64,000 nt of DNA from Bradyrhizobium sp. BR 10289 (GCF_019455385.1 NZ_JACOFR010000031.1:22005-86004); one strand, 5' to 3'. Shown: positions 1 through 8,755, counted from the stretch's first letter. Program-made: numbers and translations. The notes: generated by a model from the letters alone, not told the origin.

Positions 1-306
1 GCCGATGTCACCGCTCATGTCGACTTCCAGGCGCTCGCGCGGGCCGCCGAAGATGTCGGCGCCCGGGTGCACGGACCGGTCACGCAAGGCGATTTCCTCA
101 AGCGCGTCGGCATCGATACGCGTGCCGCCGCGCTGATGGCGAAGGCGACGCCTGAAGTCGCCACCGACATTTCCGTGGCGCTGAAGCGGCTGACCGATAC
201 GGGGCGCGGCGGCATGGGATCGATGTTCAAGGTGCTCGGCATCTCCGAGCCGCGGCTGACAGGCATTGCAGGCCTCAGCGATCTCGAACGGGCCGGAGGC
301 AATTGA
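1..306 (+). CDS. MidA-family SAM-dependent methyltransferase, C-terminal fragment
   Basis: The reading frame is open from base 1 and stops at TGA 304-306, so only about the last 101 residues are present. The fragment starts with ADVTAHVDF, the conserved strand-and-loop typical of the MidA/NDUFAF7 (DUF185) class I methyltransferases. In mitochondria that family methylates an arginine of a complex I subunit; the bacterial substrate is less clear. The SAM-binding glycine motif lies upstream of the window. The next gene, pgeF, starts inside the stop codon (TGATG), so the two are translationally coupled. I recognise the family from this tail and the pgeF neighbour, not from the catalytic part. Confidence 0.75.
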   Translation, partial: ADVTAHVDFQALARAAEDVGARVHGPVTQGDFLKRVGIDTRAAALMAKATPEVATDISVALKRLTDTGRGGMGSMFKVLGISEPRLTGIAGLSDLERAGGN

Positions 307-1073
307 TGACACTCACCTCGTCGCTGCTGTCGGCGGTGCCCGGCCTGCGCCATGCCTTCTTCACCCGTGAAGGCGGCGTCTCCAATGGCATCTATGCCGC
401 GCTGAACGGCGGGCTCGGCTCCAACGACGATCAGTCCCACGTCACGGAGAACCGCCGCCGCATGGCCGAGCATGTCGGCGTTGCGCCGGAGCGCTTCCTC
501 AGCCTGCACCAGATCCATTCGCCCGACGTGCTCGTTGCCGAGACACCGTGGCCAAGCGCACCGCGGCCGAAGGGTGATGCACTGGTGACGAAGACGCCCG
601 GCATCGCGCTCGGCGTCTCCGCCGCCGATTGCGGCCCGGTGCTGTTCGTCGATCCCACTGCGCGCGTGATCGGCGGTGCGCATGCCGGCTGGAAGGGCGC
701 GCTGACCGGCGTGCTGGAATCCACCATCTCTGCGATGGAAAAGCTCGGCGCCACGCGCAGCGGCATCATCGCTGCGATCGGCCCCTTGATCCGGCAGGAC
801 AGCTACGAGGTCGGCAACGAGTTCGTGGTGCGCTTCATCGAGGCGGATGCGGACAACGCCATGTTCTTCATCCCGTCGGTGCGCGAGGGTCACGCGATGT
901 TCGATCTCGCCGGCTTCATCCGCAAGCGGCTGGAGGCCGCCGGCATTTTGATGATCGACGACCTCGGCCTCGATACCTACGCCGACGAACGCTTCTTCAG
1001 CTATCGCCGCTCGGTGCACCGCAAGGAGCCGGACTACGGCCGGCACGTTCACGCGATCGCGCTCGAAGCGTGA
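306..1073 (+). CDS. pgeF: Peptidoglycan editing factor PgeF (YfiH/laccase-domain family)
   Basis: The protein is about 255 residues, the usual length for the multicopper-oxidase-like YfiH/PgeF family. Conserved metal and active-site motifs are visible in order: HQIHSPDV near residue 67, AADCGPVLF near residue 105 and GGAHAGWKG near residue 123. In E. coli this enzyme removes misincorporated amino acids such as L-Ser from peptidoglycan precursors; older annotations call it polyphenol oxidase. I chose ATG 306, which overlaps the previous stop by one base; a TTG at 303 is in frame. It forms a coupled pair with the MidA-like gene. Confidence 0.9.
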   Translation: MTLTSSLLSAVPGLRHAFFTREGGVSNGIYAALNGGLGSNDDQSHVTENRRRMAEHVGVAPERFLSLHQIHSPDVLVAETPWPSAPRPKGDALVTKTPGIALGVSAADCGPVLFVDPTARVIGGAHAGWKGALTGVLESTISAMEKLGATRSGIIAAIGPLIRQDSYEVGNEFVVRFIEADADNAMFFIPSVREGHAMFDLAGFIRKRLEAAGILMIDDLGLDTYADERFFSYRRSVHRKEPDYGRHVHAIALEA

Positions 1074-1192
1074 ACACACAGGCAACGTCGTTTCATTCCA
1101 GAGCGATGCACAAATATCGCGCCCGCAATGCCTCGGATCTGTGTCGTGCCTGCCCTAGACCTTAATCGATTTTAACGATATCGCTGCCCTCA

Positions 1193-1801
1193 ATGAGGGA
1201 AGCGTCATCCATCTTGCGCCGCGCGGGTTCGCGCGTGCTGGCGGTCATGCTGCTGGCGGCGGCGGCCGCGCTTGGCGGCTGCGCCGGCGGCGGCAGTGCC
1301 GCCAACTCTTACGCGATGGCGCCGAGCGCCGGCTCCGGGGCGACGGTCGCCTTCGAATCGATCGACGGCCCGCCGCCACAGGTGTTCGACCGCATGGTCG
1401 GCGTGCTCGACAGCGAATCCAAGCTGCGCAGCCTGTCCGTGGTCTCCCGCGAGGGCTCGGCTGCCTATCGCGTGCGCAGCTACCTCTCCGCCCAGGTGGT
1501 GCGCGGCAAGACCGTGATCGCCTGGGTCTGGGACGTCTATGACGCCAACCAGCAGCGGGCGCTGCGCCTGTCCGGCGAGGAACCGACCTCGGCCAAGGGC
1601 GGCCGCGATCCCTGGTCTGCCGCCGACGACCTCGTGCTGCGGAAGATCGCCCAGGCCGGATTCAGCGGACTTTCCAACATGATCAACGGCACACCGGATG
1701 CTCCGAGCGCCGTTCCGGGCCTGCGGGGACCGGCGGTGGCAAGCATGATTCCGGAGGCGGCGGATATGCCGGCCTCCGCGCTCGGCTATGCCGAGCGCTA
1801 A
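1193..1801 (+). CDS. Putative lipoprotein of unknown function
   Basis: The 202-residue product has a charged N-terminus (MREASSILRRAGSR), a hydrophobic stretch and a lipobox LGGC with the acylated Cys near residue 29, so it should be a lipid-anchored envelope protein. A Gly/Ser/Ala linker follows, then a mixed alpha/beta domain at roughly 45-160 containing the phrase VIAWVWDVYDANQQRALRLSGEE split over a strand and turn. I do not recognise a named domain. It sits alone between pgeF and prs with a 119-bp upstream spacer. GC and codon use match the neighbours. Confidence 0.75.
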   Translation: MREASSILRRAGSRVLAVMLLAAAAALGGCAGGGSAANSYAMAPSAGSGATVAFESIDGPPPQVFDRMVGVLDSESKLRSLSVVSREGSAAYRVRSYLSAQVVRGKTVIAWVWDVYDANQQRALRLSGEEPTSAKGGRDPWSAADDLVLRKIAQAGFSGLSNMINGTPDAPSAVPGLRGPAVASMIPEAADMPASALGYAER

Positions 1802-1995
1802 CCCCCGCTAAACCACGGGCTCAACTTGCGGCCAAGCCGTTGGCCAGACTCAGGATTTTCAGAGGGAAAACGTAGCATCCCGGGTTGCCATCGCACGCCC
1901 CGGCCTGATATTTCCTCGCCCGTCGTAACCGTGCTGCCTGTGGGTATTCTCTGATGTTGAACGTCGTATCCAGCAAAGCGCGGGAGGAAGCGTCC

Positions 1996-2949
<954 letters not shown>

Positions 2950-2960
2950 TTTTCTTCTTC

Positions 2961-2988
2961 GCCTCTCCCCGCTTGCGGGGCGAGGGAG
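2961..2988. repeat. Short palindromic intergenic repeat
   Basis: A CCCCGC-TTG-CGGGG hairpin flanked by CTC/GAG lies just after the prs stop. A nearly identical core (ccccgcttgcggggcgagg) recurs at about 15336-15353 after the histidine kinase gene. There is no T-run on either strand, so it is better read as a dispersed palindromic repeat than as a classic intrinsic terminator, although it could protect mRNA 3' ends. Confidence 0.5.
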
Positions 2989-3100
2989 TGCGAGCGTCTC
3001 CCGTTCCTCACGACGCGTGACAGCAGCCTCAGCCCCATGGGTTGTTGCTGGCCACCGCCCATGACATCATCGTGACACCGAGTCACTTCCTGGGTCCCTG

Positions 3101-4129
3101 ATGCCGCGCCGGACATTCGCTTGGGAAAAGCTGTCGGACGACGAGCTGCTGCAGCAACGCCTGAGCAGCCTCAGGGTCACCGTCGAAGGCACCTGGCTCG
3201 AGGACTGCGTCGCCACGCTTAACGAGGAACTGGAGGAGCGCGGCATCCGGCTCAAGCCGCACACCTGGATCTCGAGCGAGTGGTTCAGTCCGGGCGGCGT
3301 GCCCGGCATCGCCATCCCCTTCTATCTCGCCCATCCGCGCCTGATGAAGCTCGAGAAGAAGATGATGTTCGACGTCGAGGGGGGGACCTGGCGCGAGTGC
3401 ATGGCCATCCTCCGTCACGAGGCGGGCCACGCCATCCAGCACGGCTTTCAGTTGCAGCGGCGCCGGCGCTGGCAGCAATTGTTCGGACCGTCGTCGAAAC
3501 ATTACCCGCGCTACTACCGGCCCAATCCCGCGAGCCGGCGCTACGTCCAGCACCTCCGGCTGTGGTACGCGCAGAGTCATCCGGACGAGGATTTCGCCGA
3601 GACCTTTGCAGTGTGGCTGCGGCCGCGCTCGAACTGGCGGACGCGGTATGAAGGCTGGCCGGCACTGAGGAAGCTCGAATATGTTGACGAGCTGATGGGC
3701 GAGATCGCAGGCAAGCGGCCGGAGATCACGACACGCGAGCGTGTCGATCCCCTCGGCAAGCTCAGACAGACGCTCGCCGACCATTACAAGAAGAAGCAGG
3801 CGTTCTACGCCTTCACCCCACCGAAGACCTATGACCGCGATCTCTCCCGGTTGTTTTCCGCCGATCCACGGCATCACCGGTCAAAGCCGGCTTCGGCCCT
3901 GATCCGGCGGCACCGGGCCCAGATCAGGCAGCTGGTCGCGCGGTGGACGGGCGAGAACCAGCTCACGCTCGATGCCGTGCTCGACGACATGATCTCCCGC
4001 TGCCGCGAGCTCGATCTGCGCGCAGTCGGCCCCGAACAGAAGCTCGTTCTCGATTTCACTGTCCTCGTGACCGCCAAGACGATGCACGCGCTGTTTGGCC
4101 CGTCTCGGCGCAAATGGATCGCGCTATGA
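3101..4129 (+). CDS. Putative zinc-binding metallopeptidase
   Basis: The 342-residue protein carries HEAGHAIQH at residues 106-114, a gluzincin-type HExxH zinc site, and a downstream DEDFAETFAVW segment near residue 165 that probably supplies the third ligand (Glu). There is no signal peptide, so it should act in the cytosol. The domain resembles the putative zinc-binding metallopeptidase family, whose substrate is unknown. Its last codons overlap the next gene (ATGA at 4126-4129), which encodes an ATP-grasp ligase. That coupling suggests one enzyme makes and the other cleaves a peptide or amide bond. The start at 3101 is ATG; upstream is 150 bp of spacer with a palindromic repeat. Confidence 0.8.
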   Translation: MPRRTFAWEKLSDDELLQQRLSSLRVTVEGTWLEDCVATLNEELEERGIRLKPHTWISSEWFSPGGVPGIAIPFYLAHPRLMKLEKKMMFDVEGGTWRECMAILRHEAGHAIQHGFQLQRRRRWQQLFGPSSKHYPRYYRPNPASRRYVQHLRLWYAQSHPDEDFAETFAVWLRPRSNWRTRYEGWPALRKLEYVDELMGEIAGKRPEITTRERVDPLGKLRQTLADHYKKKQAFYAFTPPKTYDRDLSRLFSADPRHHRSKPASALIRRHRAQIRQLVARWTGENQLTLDAVLDDMISRCRELDLRAVGPEQKLVLDFTVLVTAKTMHALFGPSRRKWIAL

Positions 4130-5160
4130 GACGGCTCCGCATTCTCGTGTTGATGCATCCGGACTTCCTGCCTCCGGACTCCTCCGATGGCTACACGCCG
4201 CAGGAGATCAACAACTGGAAAACGGAATACGACGTCGTCAGTACCCTGCGCGCAGCCAAACATGAGGTTCGCGTGCTCGGCGCGCAGGAGGAAATCAGGC
4301 CGATCCGCGAAGCCATCGAGCAGTTCAAGCCGCACGTGGTGTTCACGCTGCTCGAGGAATTCCACAACAACGTCGCCTACGACCAGCACATCGCCAGCTA
4401 TCTCGAGTTGATGAAGGTGCCTTATACCGGCTGCAATCCGCGCGGCCTGATCCTGGCGCGGGGCAAGGATTTGTCGAAGACGCTGGTGCACCACCGCCGC
4501 ATCGCAGCGCCCGCCTTCGCGGTCTTTCCTATGCGCCGCAAGGTGAAGCGGCCGAAGCATCTCGCGCTGCCGCTGATCGTCAAGGCCCTGAACATGGATG
4601 GATCTGCCGGCATTTCCCAGGCCTCCATCGTCGACACCGACGAGAAGCTCGCCGAGCGCGTCGCCTTCATCCATGAGCGGATCGAGACCGCTGCCATCGC
4701 CGAGCAGTTCATCGAGGGGCGCGAGCTCTATGTCGGCGTGCTCGGCAACAACCGGCTGCGCGTGCTGCCGGTGTGGGAGCTGAAATTCGGCAACATGGGC
4801 GGCCGCAGCTCACGGCACATCGCGACCGAAAAGGCCAAGCACGACACCGACTATCAGGAGAAGCTCGGCATCGTCGACGGGCCTGCGAAAGACCTTGCGC
4901 CCGAGGTCACCGCGCGCATCCAGCGCGCCGCTAAGCGCATCTACCGCGCGCTCGGCCTCGACGGCTACGCGCGCATCGATTTCCGTCTCGCCGCCGACGG
5001 CACGCCGTATTTTATTGAAGCCAACCCCAACCCTGAAATCGCCAAGAGCCAGGAATTCGCCACGGCGGCTCAGCATGACGGGCTGAAATATACGGACTTA
5101 CTCCATCGCATCCTGACACTGGGGATCAGCCGGGCGAAAGCGGGCGTGTCGCTGGGGTGA
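4126..5160 (+). CDS. ATP-grasp ligase related to D-alanine-D-alanine ligase
   Basis: The 344-residue protein has the D-Ala-D-Ala ligase layout: an N-terminal Rossmann-like domain beginning MRRLRILVLMHPDF, a central ATP-grasp lid with PLIVKALNMDGSAGI and EQFIEGRELYVGV, and a C-terminal catalytic block YARIDFRLAADGTPYFIEANPNPEI. The acidic residues and Asn that bind ATP-magnesium are present (D, E, N of the last block). True Ddl enzymes have N-T-x-P-G-M-T after the Glu; here it is NPNPEI, so the acceptor substrate is probably not D-alanine. ATG 4126 overlaps the zinc peptidase stop by four bases, implying a shared pathway. Product and substrate are unknown. Confidence 0.8.
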   Translation: MRRLRILVLMHPDFLPPDSSDGYTPQEINNWKTEYDVVSTLRAAKHEVRVLGAQEEIRPIREAIEQFKPHVVFTLLEEFHNNVAYDQHIASYLELMKVPYTGCNPRGLILARGKDLSKTLVHHRRIAAPAFAVFPMRRKVKRPKHLALPLIVKALNMDGSAGISQASIVDTDEKLAERVAFIHERIETAAIAEQFIEGRELYVGVLGNNRLRVLPVWELKFGNMGGRSSRHIATEKAKHDTDYQEKLGIVDGPAKDLAPEVTARIQRAAKRIYRALGLDGYARIDFRLAADGTPYFIEANPNPEIAKSQEFATAAQHDGLKYTDLLHRILTLGISRAKAGVSLG

Positions 5161-5269
5161 GCTGGGGGCCGTTGCGCCGCCATGGCGATATAGCGGCACG
5201 ATCTCGTCCCGCCGCCGACTTCATAGGGACGGCGGCGGGACTGGCAATCAGCGGCGTGTGAAGGAGCGG

Positions 5270-5815
5270 CTACACGATCCCCGCCGCGACCTGGCCGCGC
5301 AGACGCTCCAGGCCATGCAACGTCTCGGCGCAGGCGGCCGCGACCTCGATGCCCTTGATCGTGAAATGCCTGCGGAAGAAATCGTAGTGCACTTCGGTCT
5401 CGTGGAATTGCTGCGGCGTCAGCACGGCGGAGAACACCGGCACCTCGGTCCGGAGCTGCACGTCCATCAGCGCCTTGATCACGGTGTCGGCGACGAATTC
5501 GTGGCGATAGATGCCGCCGTCGACGACGAGGCCGGCCGCGACGATCGCGGTGTAGCGCCGCGTCTTGGCGAGCACCTGCGCATGCAGCGGGATCTCGAAC
5601 GAGCCCGGCACCTCGAACACGTCGACATGGGTGAGGTGGCGCGCCTCGGCCTCCCTCATGAAGGCGATGCGGGCCTCCTCGACGACGTCGCGGTGCCAGC
5701 AGGCCTGCACGAAGGCCACCCGCTGCGGCTTGGCGAAACGCGGATGCTCGGTCACGGGAACCGGCGGTTGAGTTTGGGAGGTTTCGGTTTGGGTATCTTG
5801 CAACATCTGATTCAT
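5270..5815 (-). CDS. ribH: 6,7-dimethyl-8-ribityllumazine synthase, type II (RibH2)
   Basis: Catalyses the penultimate step of riboflavin synthesis, joining 5-amino-6-ribitylaminouracil and dihydroxybutanone phosphate. The 181-residue protein has a Pro/Gln/Thr-rich N-terminal tail of about 25 residues, then the lumazine synthase fold with the conserved VPGSFEIPLHAQ near residue 68 and the catalytic His in the GGIYRHEFVAD loop (family VxGxTxHxE). This loop and the lack of the usual GAVIRG motif place it with the rhizobial/Brucella RibH2 type. ATG 5815 has a GAAGGGAAAG ribosome site. An FMN riboswitch lies immediately upstream, so expression should fall when FMN is plentiful. Confidence 0.92.
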   Translation of the reverse strand: MNQMLQDTQTETSQTQPPVPVTEHPRFAKPQRVAFVQACWHRDVVEEARIAFMREAEARHLTHVDVFEVPGSFEIPLHAQVLAKTRRYTAIVAAGLVVDGGIYRHEFVADTVIKALMDVQLRTEVPVFSAVLTPQQFHETEVHYDFFRRHFTIKGIEVAAACAETLHGLERLRGQVAAGIV

Positions 5816-5889
5816 GGCTTTCCCTTCAAAGGACCAGAATCAGGGCACACGGAACGACAAACAGCCGCACCTTGCGATGCGTCTGCCAC

Positions 5890-6068
5890 CGACCGTTCTC
5901 TTTCATCCGGACTTTAACCGTCGGCTTCGGAGTTGCACCGAATCTGCTGACCCTTCCCTTCGGTCAAAATTCCTTTTCAGGAAGATCCTTGGGGGAAGGC
6001 GCTCGCGGGCTTAGGCCTTTCGGCCCTTACCGCCGGTGGGGACTTTCACCCCGCCCTGAGAACATCGG
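5890..6068 (-). promoter_or_regulatory. FMN riboswitch (RFN element) controlling ribH
   Basis: Read on the minus strand the segment begins GTTCTCAGGGCGGGGTGAAA, continues GTCCCCACCGGCGGTAAG and GCCCGCGAGCGCC, then has GGTCAGCAGATTCGGTG, CAACTCCGAAGCCGACGG and TTAAAGTCCGGATGAAAGAG, closing with GAGAAC. These are the conserved blocks of the RFN aptamer in the right order, and the first GTTCTC pairs with the last GAGAAC to form P1. An additional variable hairpin sits in the middle (about 5965-6000). About 75 bases separate P1 from the ribH ATG. A small CGCA/TGCG hairpin lies there but no T-run, so control of translation initiation is more likely than termination (inference). Confidence 0.95.
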
Positions 6069-6469
6069 CCGTCCGGAATGAACGGCCTGACCGAAATATG
6101 ACCCCGGCGAGGGGCCGCAGCAAGCATGTTCCGCAGCAAAAAACCGCATGGTCCCATACCGTCACGGCGGTTCGGTCATCGCGCGGCGGAATTAACGATT
6201 GGCTGCTTTCGGGAATCCGATTCCGGTTTGTTCTCAATCGTTAACGATTGTGGCGGAGATGAGCTGTGGACGAACGAGTCATGGCTTGTGGACGGACTCG
6301 GGACCCAGTTGCGCAGATTCCGCAAATCACATCACTTGATCCGCGACAGGCCGCGTTGATCCGAAGGATCGCGAAAGCGACTCCGGGGATCGCCGATGTG
6401 TAGGGAGCGCGCGCCGGCCCCAACCGCGTGCGTATCAAAGACAACAAGAAGGCAAGAGGTCGAGACGGC
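6069..6469. other. Intergenic region between the ribH riboswitch and the YbjN gene
   Basis: About 400 bases without a convincing coding frame; it should hold the promoters of the divergent ribH and YbjN transcripts. It is somewhat AT-richer than its surroundings. It contains a 16-base perfect palindrome at 6235-6250, an additional half copy of it at 6192-6201, and two GANTC sites (CcrM methylation motif) in gaatccgattcc near 6213. No RNA gene was recognised. Confidence 0.5.
6235..6250. promoter_or_regulatory. Perfect 16-bp palindrome, candidate operator
   Basis: CAATCGTTAACGATTG reads the same on both strands. The right half (TTAACGATTG) also occurs at 6192-6201, 49 bases upstream. It lies 220 bases before the YbjN gene start. 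A dimeric repressor or other dyad-binding regulator could bind here; which one is unknown. Confidence 0.35.
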
Positions 6470-6970
6470 ATGTCCCTGCTCGAAGGCACCATCGATTCCC
6501 GAAATCACCCGCTGGCGGTGGTCGAGGATATCGCGGCCAGCAACAACTGGCCGTTCGAACGCTCCGGCGAAGACGAACTCACCATTGTCTCGAAGGGACA
6601 GTGGACCGACTACCAGATCTCCTTCACCTGGATGGGGGATATCGAGGCGCTGCATCTGGCCTGCGCGTTCGACATGAAGATTCCGCACGCGCGGCGGAAC
6701 GAAGTGCAGCGGCTCGTCGCTGCCGTCAACGAGCAGTTGTGGGTCGGGCACTTCGATCTCTGGACCAACACCGGCATGATCATGCACCGCCAAGCCCTGG
6801 TGCTGCCGGGCGGGCTCACCGCCTCGACCGCGCAATGCGAAGCCATGCTCGCCGGCGCCATCCACGCCTGCGAGCGCTACTTCCCGGCGTTCCAGTTCGT
6901 GGTGTGGGCCGGCAAGACCACCGCGCAGGCGATGGACGCCGCGATGTTCGATACGGTGGGAGAGGCGTAG
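6470..6970 (+). CDS. YbjN domain-containing protein
   Basis: The 166-residue product matches the YbjN (type III secretion chaperone-like) family as found in alphaproteobacteria: a small alpha/beta protein opening with SLLEGTIDSRNHPLAVVEDI, a strand pair ISFTWMGDIEALHLAC, and a C-terminal helix-rich part. There is no signal peptide or membrane segment. The molecular function is not established; E. coli YbjN affects stress responses and motility. I chose ATG 6470 with a GAGG site upstream; an earlier ATG at 6428 lacks one. It is followed by a repeat element and proC in the same direction. Confidence 0.8.
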   Translation: MSLLEGTIDSRNHPLAVVEDIAASNNWPFERSGEDELTIVSKGQWTDYQISFTWMGDIEALHLACAFDMKIPHARRNEVQRLVAAVNEQLWVGHFDLWTNTGMIMHRQALVLPGGLTASTAQCEAMLAGAIHACERYFPAFQFVVWAGKTTAQAMDAAMFDTVGEA

Positions 6971-6987
6971 TCGCTCCTTCCCCTCCG

Positions 6988-7133
6988 CTGTCGTCCCGGA
7001 CAAGCGCGCCCGGGCGCGCAGATCCGGGATCCAGACCGCGTGATTTCTCCGTATCGTGCGGTGCTTGTTGCCAACACCTCCATCCACTAGAAACAATCGT
7101 GGTTATGGGTCCCTGCATTCGCAGGGACGACAG
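6988..7133. repeat. Dispersed repeat with CTGTCGTCCC/GGGACGACAG ends
   Basis: The 146-base element between the YbjN gene and proC starts CTGTCGTCCC and ends with its exact inverse GGGACGACAG. Inside are further inverted segments (ccgggcgcgcagatccggga; gggtccctgcattcgcaggg). The same ends and much of the interior recur at 8392-8527. It has no coding frame of note, so it looks like a non-autonomous, MITE-like or REP-like element of the host genome. Confidence 0.65.
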
Positions 7134-7153
7134 TTTCATTTGTGGCAACAGCG

Positions 7154-7978
7154 ATGGCAGACAGCACTCTCAAAAACATCACCGGCACCATCCTGCTCGC
7201 CGGCGCCGGCAAGATGGGCGGCGCGATGCTGACCGGATGGCTGGCGGGCGGGCTCGATCCGCGCCGCGTCGCCGTGGTCGACCCGCATCTCTCGCCCGAA
7301 ATCACCGCGCTGGCCTCCAAGGGCGTCGTGCTCAATCCCGACGCGAAGGCGGCAGGCTTTGTCGAGACGATGGTCGTCGCCGTGAAGCCGCAGATGTTCC
7401 GCGAGGCCGGCGCCAGGCTGAGATCGTTCGTCTCGGAGAAGACCTCCGTGGTCTCGATCATGGCGGGAACCACGATCGCCGCGCTCGAAGAGGTCTGCGG
7501 CGGCGCCGTGGTGCGCGCGATGCCGAACACGCCGGCCGCGATCGGCCGCGGCATCACGGTGGCCGTCGCTGCGAAGACTGTCAGCACCGGGCAACGCGCG
7601 CTGGCCGATGCGCTGCTGCGCGCCACCGGCTCGGTCGAATGGGTCGAGGATGAAGGCCTGATGGACGCGGTGACCGCCGTCTCGGGCTCGGGCCCGGCCT
7701 ATGTGTTCCTGCTCGCCGAGGAGCTGGCGCGCGCCGGTGTCGAGGCGGGATTGCCCGAAGCGCTCGCGACCAAGCTCGCGCGCGAAACCGTCGCCGGCTC
7801 CGGCGAATTGCTGCACCAGTCCGAGCTTCCCTCCGCCACGCTGCGCCAGAACGTCACCTCGCCCGGCGGCACCACGGCCGCCGCGCTCGGCGTGCTGATG
7901 GGCGAGCCTGGCCTGCGCGACCTCATGATCCGCGCGATTGCGGCAGCGACGAAGCGGTCGAAGGAATTGGCGAAGTAG
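7154..7978 (+). CDS. proC: Pyrroline-5-carboxylate reductase
   Basis: Last step of proline synthesis: NAD(P)H-dependent reduction of 1-pyrroline-5-carboxylate. The 274-residue protein has the N-terminal nucleotide-binding loop LLAGAGKMGGAMLTGWL near residue 16, the phrase VRAMPNTPAAIGRG near residue 120, and the C-terminal ProC signature with SGSGPAYVFLLAEEL near residue 178 and TSPGGTTAAAL near residue 235. ATG 7154 is preferred; a GTG at 7142 would add four residues. It stands after a repeat element, with a convergent thioesterase gene three bases after its stop. Confidence 0.93.
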   Translation: MADSTLKNITGTILLAGAGKMGGAMLTGWLAGGLDPRRVAVVDPHLSPEITALASKGVVLNPDAKAAGFVETMVVAVKPQMFREAGARLRSFVSEKTSVVSIMAGTTIAALEEVCGGAVVRAMPNTPAAIGRGITVAVAAKTVSTGQRALADALLRATGSVEWVEDEGLMDAVTAVSGSGPAYVFLLAEELARAGVEAGLPEALATKLARETVAGSGELLHQSELPSATLRQNVTSPGGTTAAALGVLMGEPGLRDLMIRAIAAATKRSKELAK

Positions 7979-7981
7979 CGG

Positions 7982-8374
7982 CTACGCGCCCAACCGCTTG
8001 TTGAACATCTCGACATTGACGAGCCCGCGCGCGTGACGGCCTTCGCCGAGCTTGCGCGTGCCCTCGAATGCTTCGACGTCGAAACGGATGACCCGGCGCT
8101 CGACGGCAACGACTTTTGCGGTGGTGCGCACCGTCGCTCCGACAAGGGCCGCCGCGAGATGCCTGATGTCCACCTCGGTGCCAACCGTGACCCAGCCCGG
8201 TTGAAGCGCGGAGCGGATCGCATCGCCCGAGGTCAGCTCCATTTCCAGGATCATCATCGGCGTCGCATACACAAACGGCATGCCCGGCACGAAGTGCCCG
8301 ACCGTGCGTTCGGCCGGCACCACCAGCATGCGCTCGGCGCTCATGCCGACCTTGATGAAATCGCGTGCGTCCAT
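7982..8374 (-). CDS. FlK-like thioesterase (hotdog fold)
   Basis: The 130-residue protein fits the single-domain hotdog thioesterases related to fluoroacetyl-CoA thioesterase FlK: AERMLVVPAERTVGHFV at the start, the active-site region PFVYATPMMILEMELTS with Thr and Glu near residues 37-43, and WVTVGTEVDIRHLAAALVG. Such enzymes hydrolyse short acyl-CoA esters; most homologues in soil bacteria have unknown substrates and there is no sign that this one acts on fluoroacetate. I took ATG 8374 (MDARDF), since the longer frame upstream runs into repeat DNA. Convergent with proC, ending three bases from it. Confidence 0.8.
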   Translation of the reverse strand: MDARDFIKVGMSAERMLVVPAERTVGHFVPGMPFVYATPMMILEMELTSGDAIRSALQPGWVTVGTEVDIRHLAAALVGATVRTTAKVVAVERRVIRFDVEAFEGTRKLGEGRHARGLVNVEMFNKRLGA

Positions 8375-8391
8375 GGGGGCCTCACACTCCG

Positions 8392-8527
8392 CTGTCGTCC
8401 CGGACAAGCGCAGCGCAGATCCGGGACCCATAGCCACAGGATTTAGTTTGGCGAAGATTCGGAATTACCAGTTAGACCCATAACCACCTCCTGTGGTTAT
8501 GGGTCCCCGCGTTCGCGGGGACGACAG
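8392..8527. repeat. Dispersed repeat with CTGTCGTCCC/GGGACGACAG ends
   Basis: A second copy of the family seen at 6988-7133. It has the same outer inverted ends and shares the interior segments ccgggacccatagccac and gtggttatgggtcccc, which are themselves inverted relative to each other. It lies between the thioesterase gene and the tautomerase gene. Folded as RNA it would give a long imperfect hairpin. Confidence 0.65.
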
Positions 8528-8551
8528 TTGTGTTTGCCGAACCGGCAGCGC

Positions 8552-8755
8552 CTACTTCTTCGCCGCCGCCGCGCGCTCCACAAAGGTCTTGCCGCCCTTC
8601 ATCTTGTGGCGGAGCGGGGCTTCGTTGATCTGGATGACGACGGCATCGGCGTCGACGCCGAGATTCTTCACGAGTGCCTGCGTGATGTCGCGCATCATGC
8701 CGGCCTTCTGCTCGTCGGTGCGGCCTTCGGCCATGCTGACGGTGATCTCAGGCAT
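8552..8755 (-). CDS. 4-oxalocrotonate tautomerase-family protein
   Basis: The 67-residue protein starts MPEITVSMAEGRTDEQK, so after Met removal it has the catalytic N-terminal Pro1 of the tautomerase superfamily, followed by the beta-alpha-beta unit with helix AGMMRDITQALVKNLG and strand AVVIQINEAPLRHKMKGG. Family members interconvert keto and enol acids or have broader promiscuous activity; the physiological substrate here is unknown. I chose ATG 8755 because it creates the required MP- start; the frame extends upstream only into repeat DNA. It lies between two repeat elements, just downstream of hisS on the same strand. Confidence 0.85.
   Translation of the reverse strand: MPEITVSMAEGRTDEQKAGMMRDITQALVKNLGVDADAVVIQINEAPLRHKMKGGKTFVERAAAAKK

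Noticed and set aside
1162..1177. A CtrA site TTAATCGATTTTAA before the lipoprotein gene
   Set aside because: The spacing between the two TTAA is six bases, not seven.
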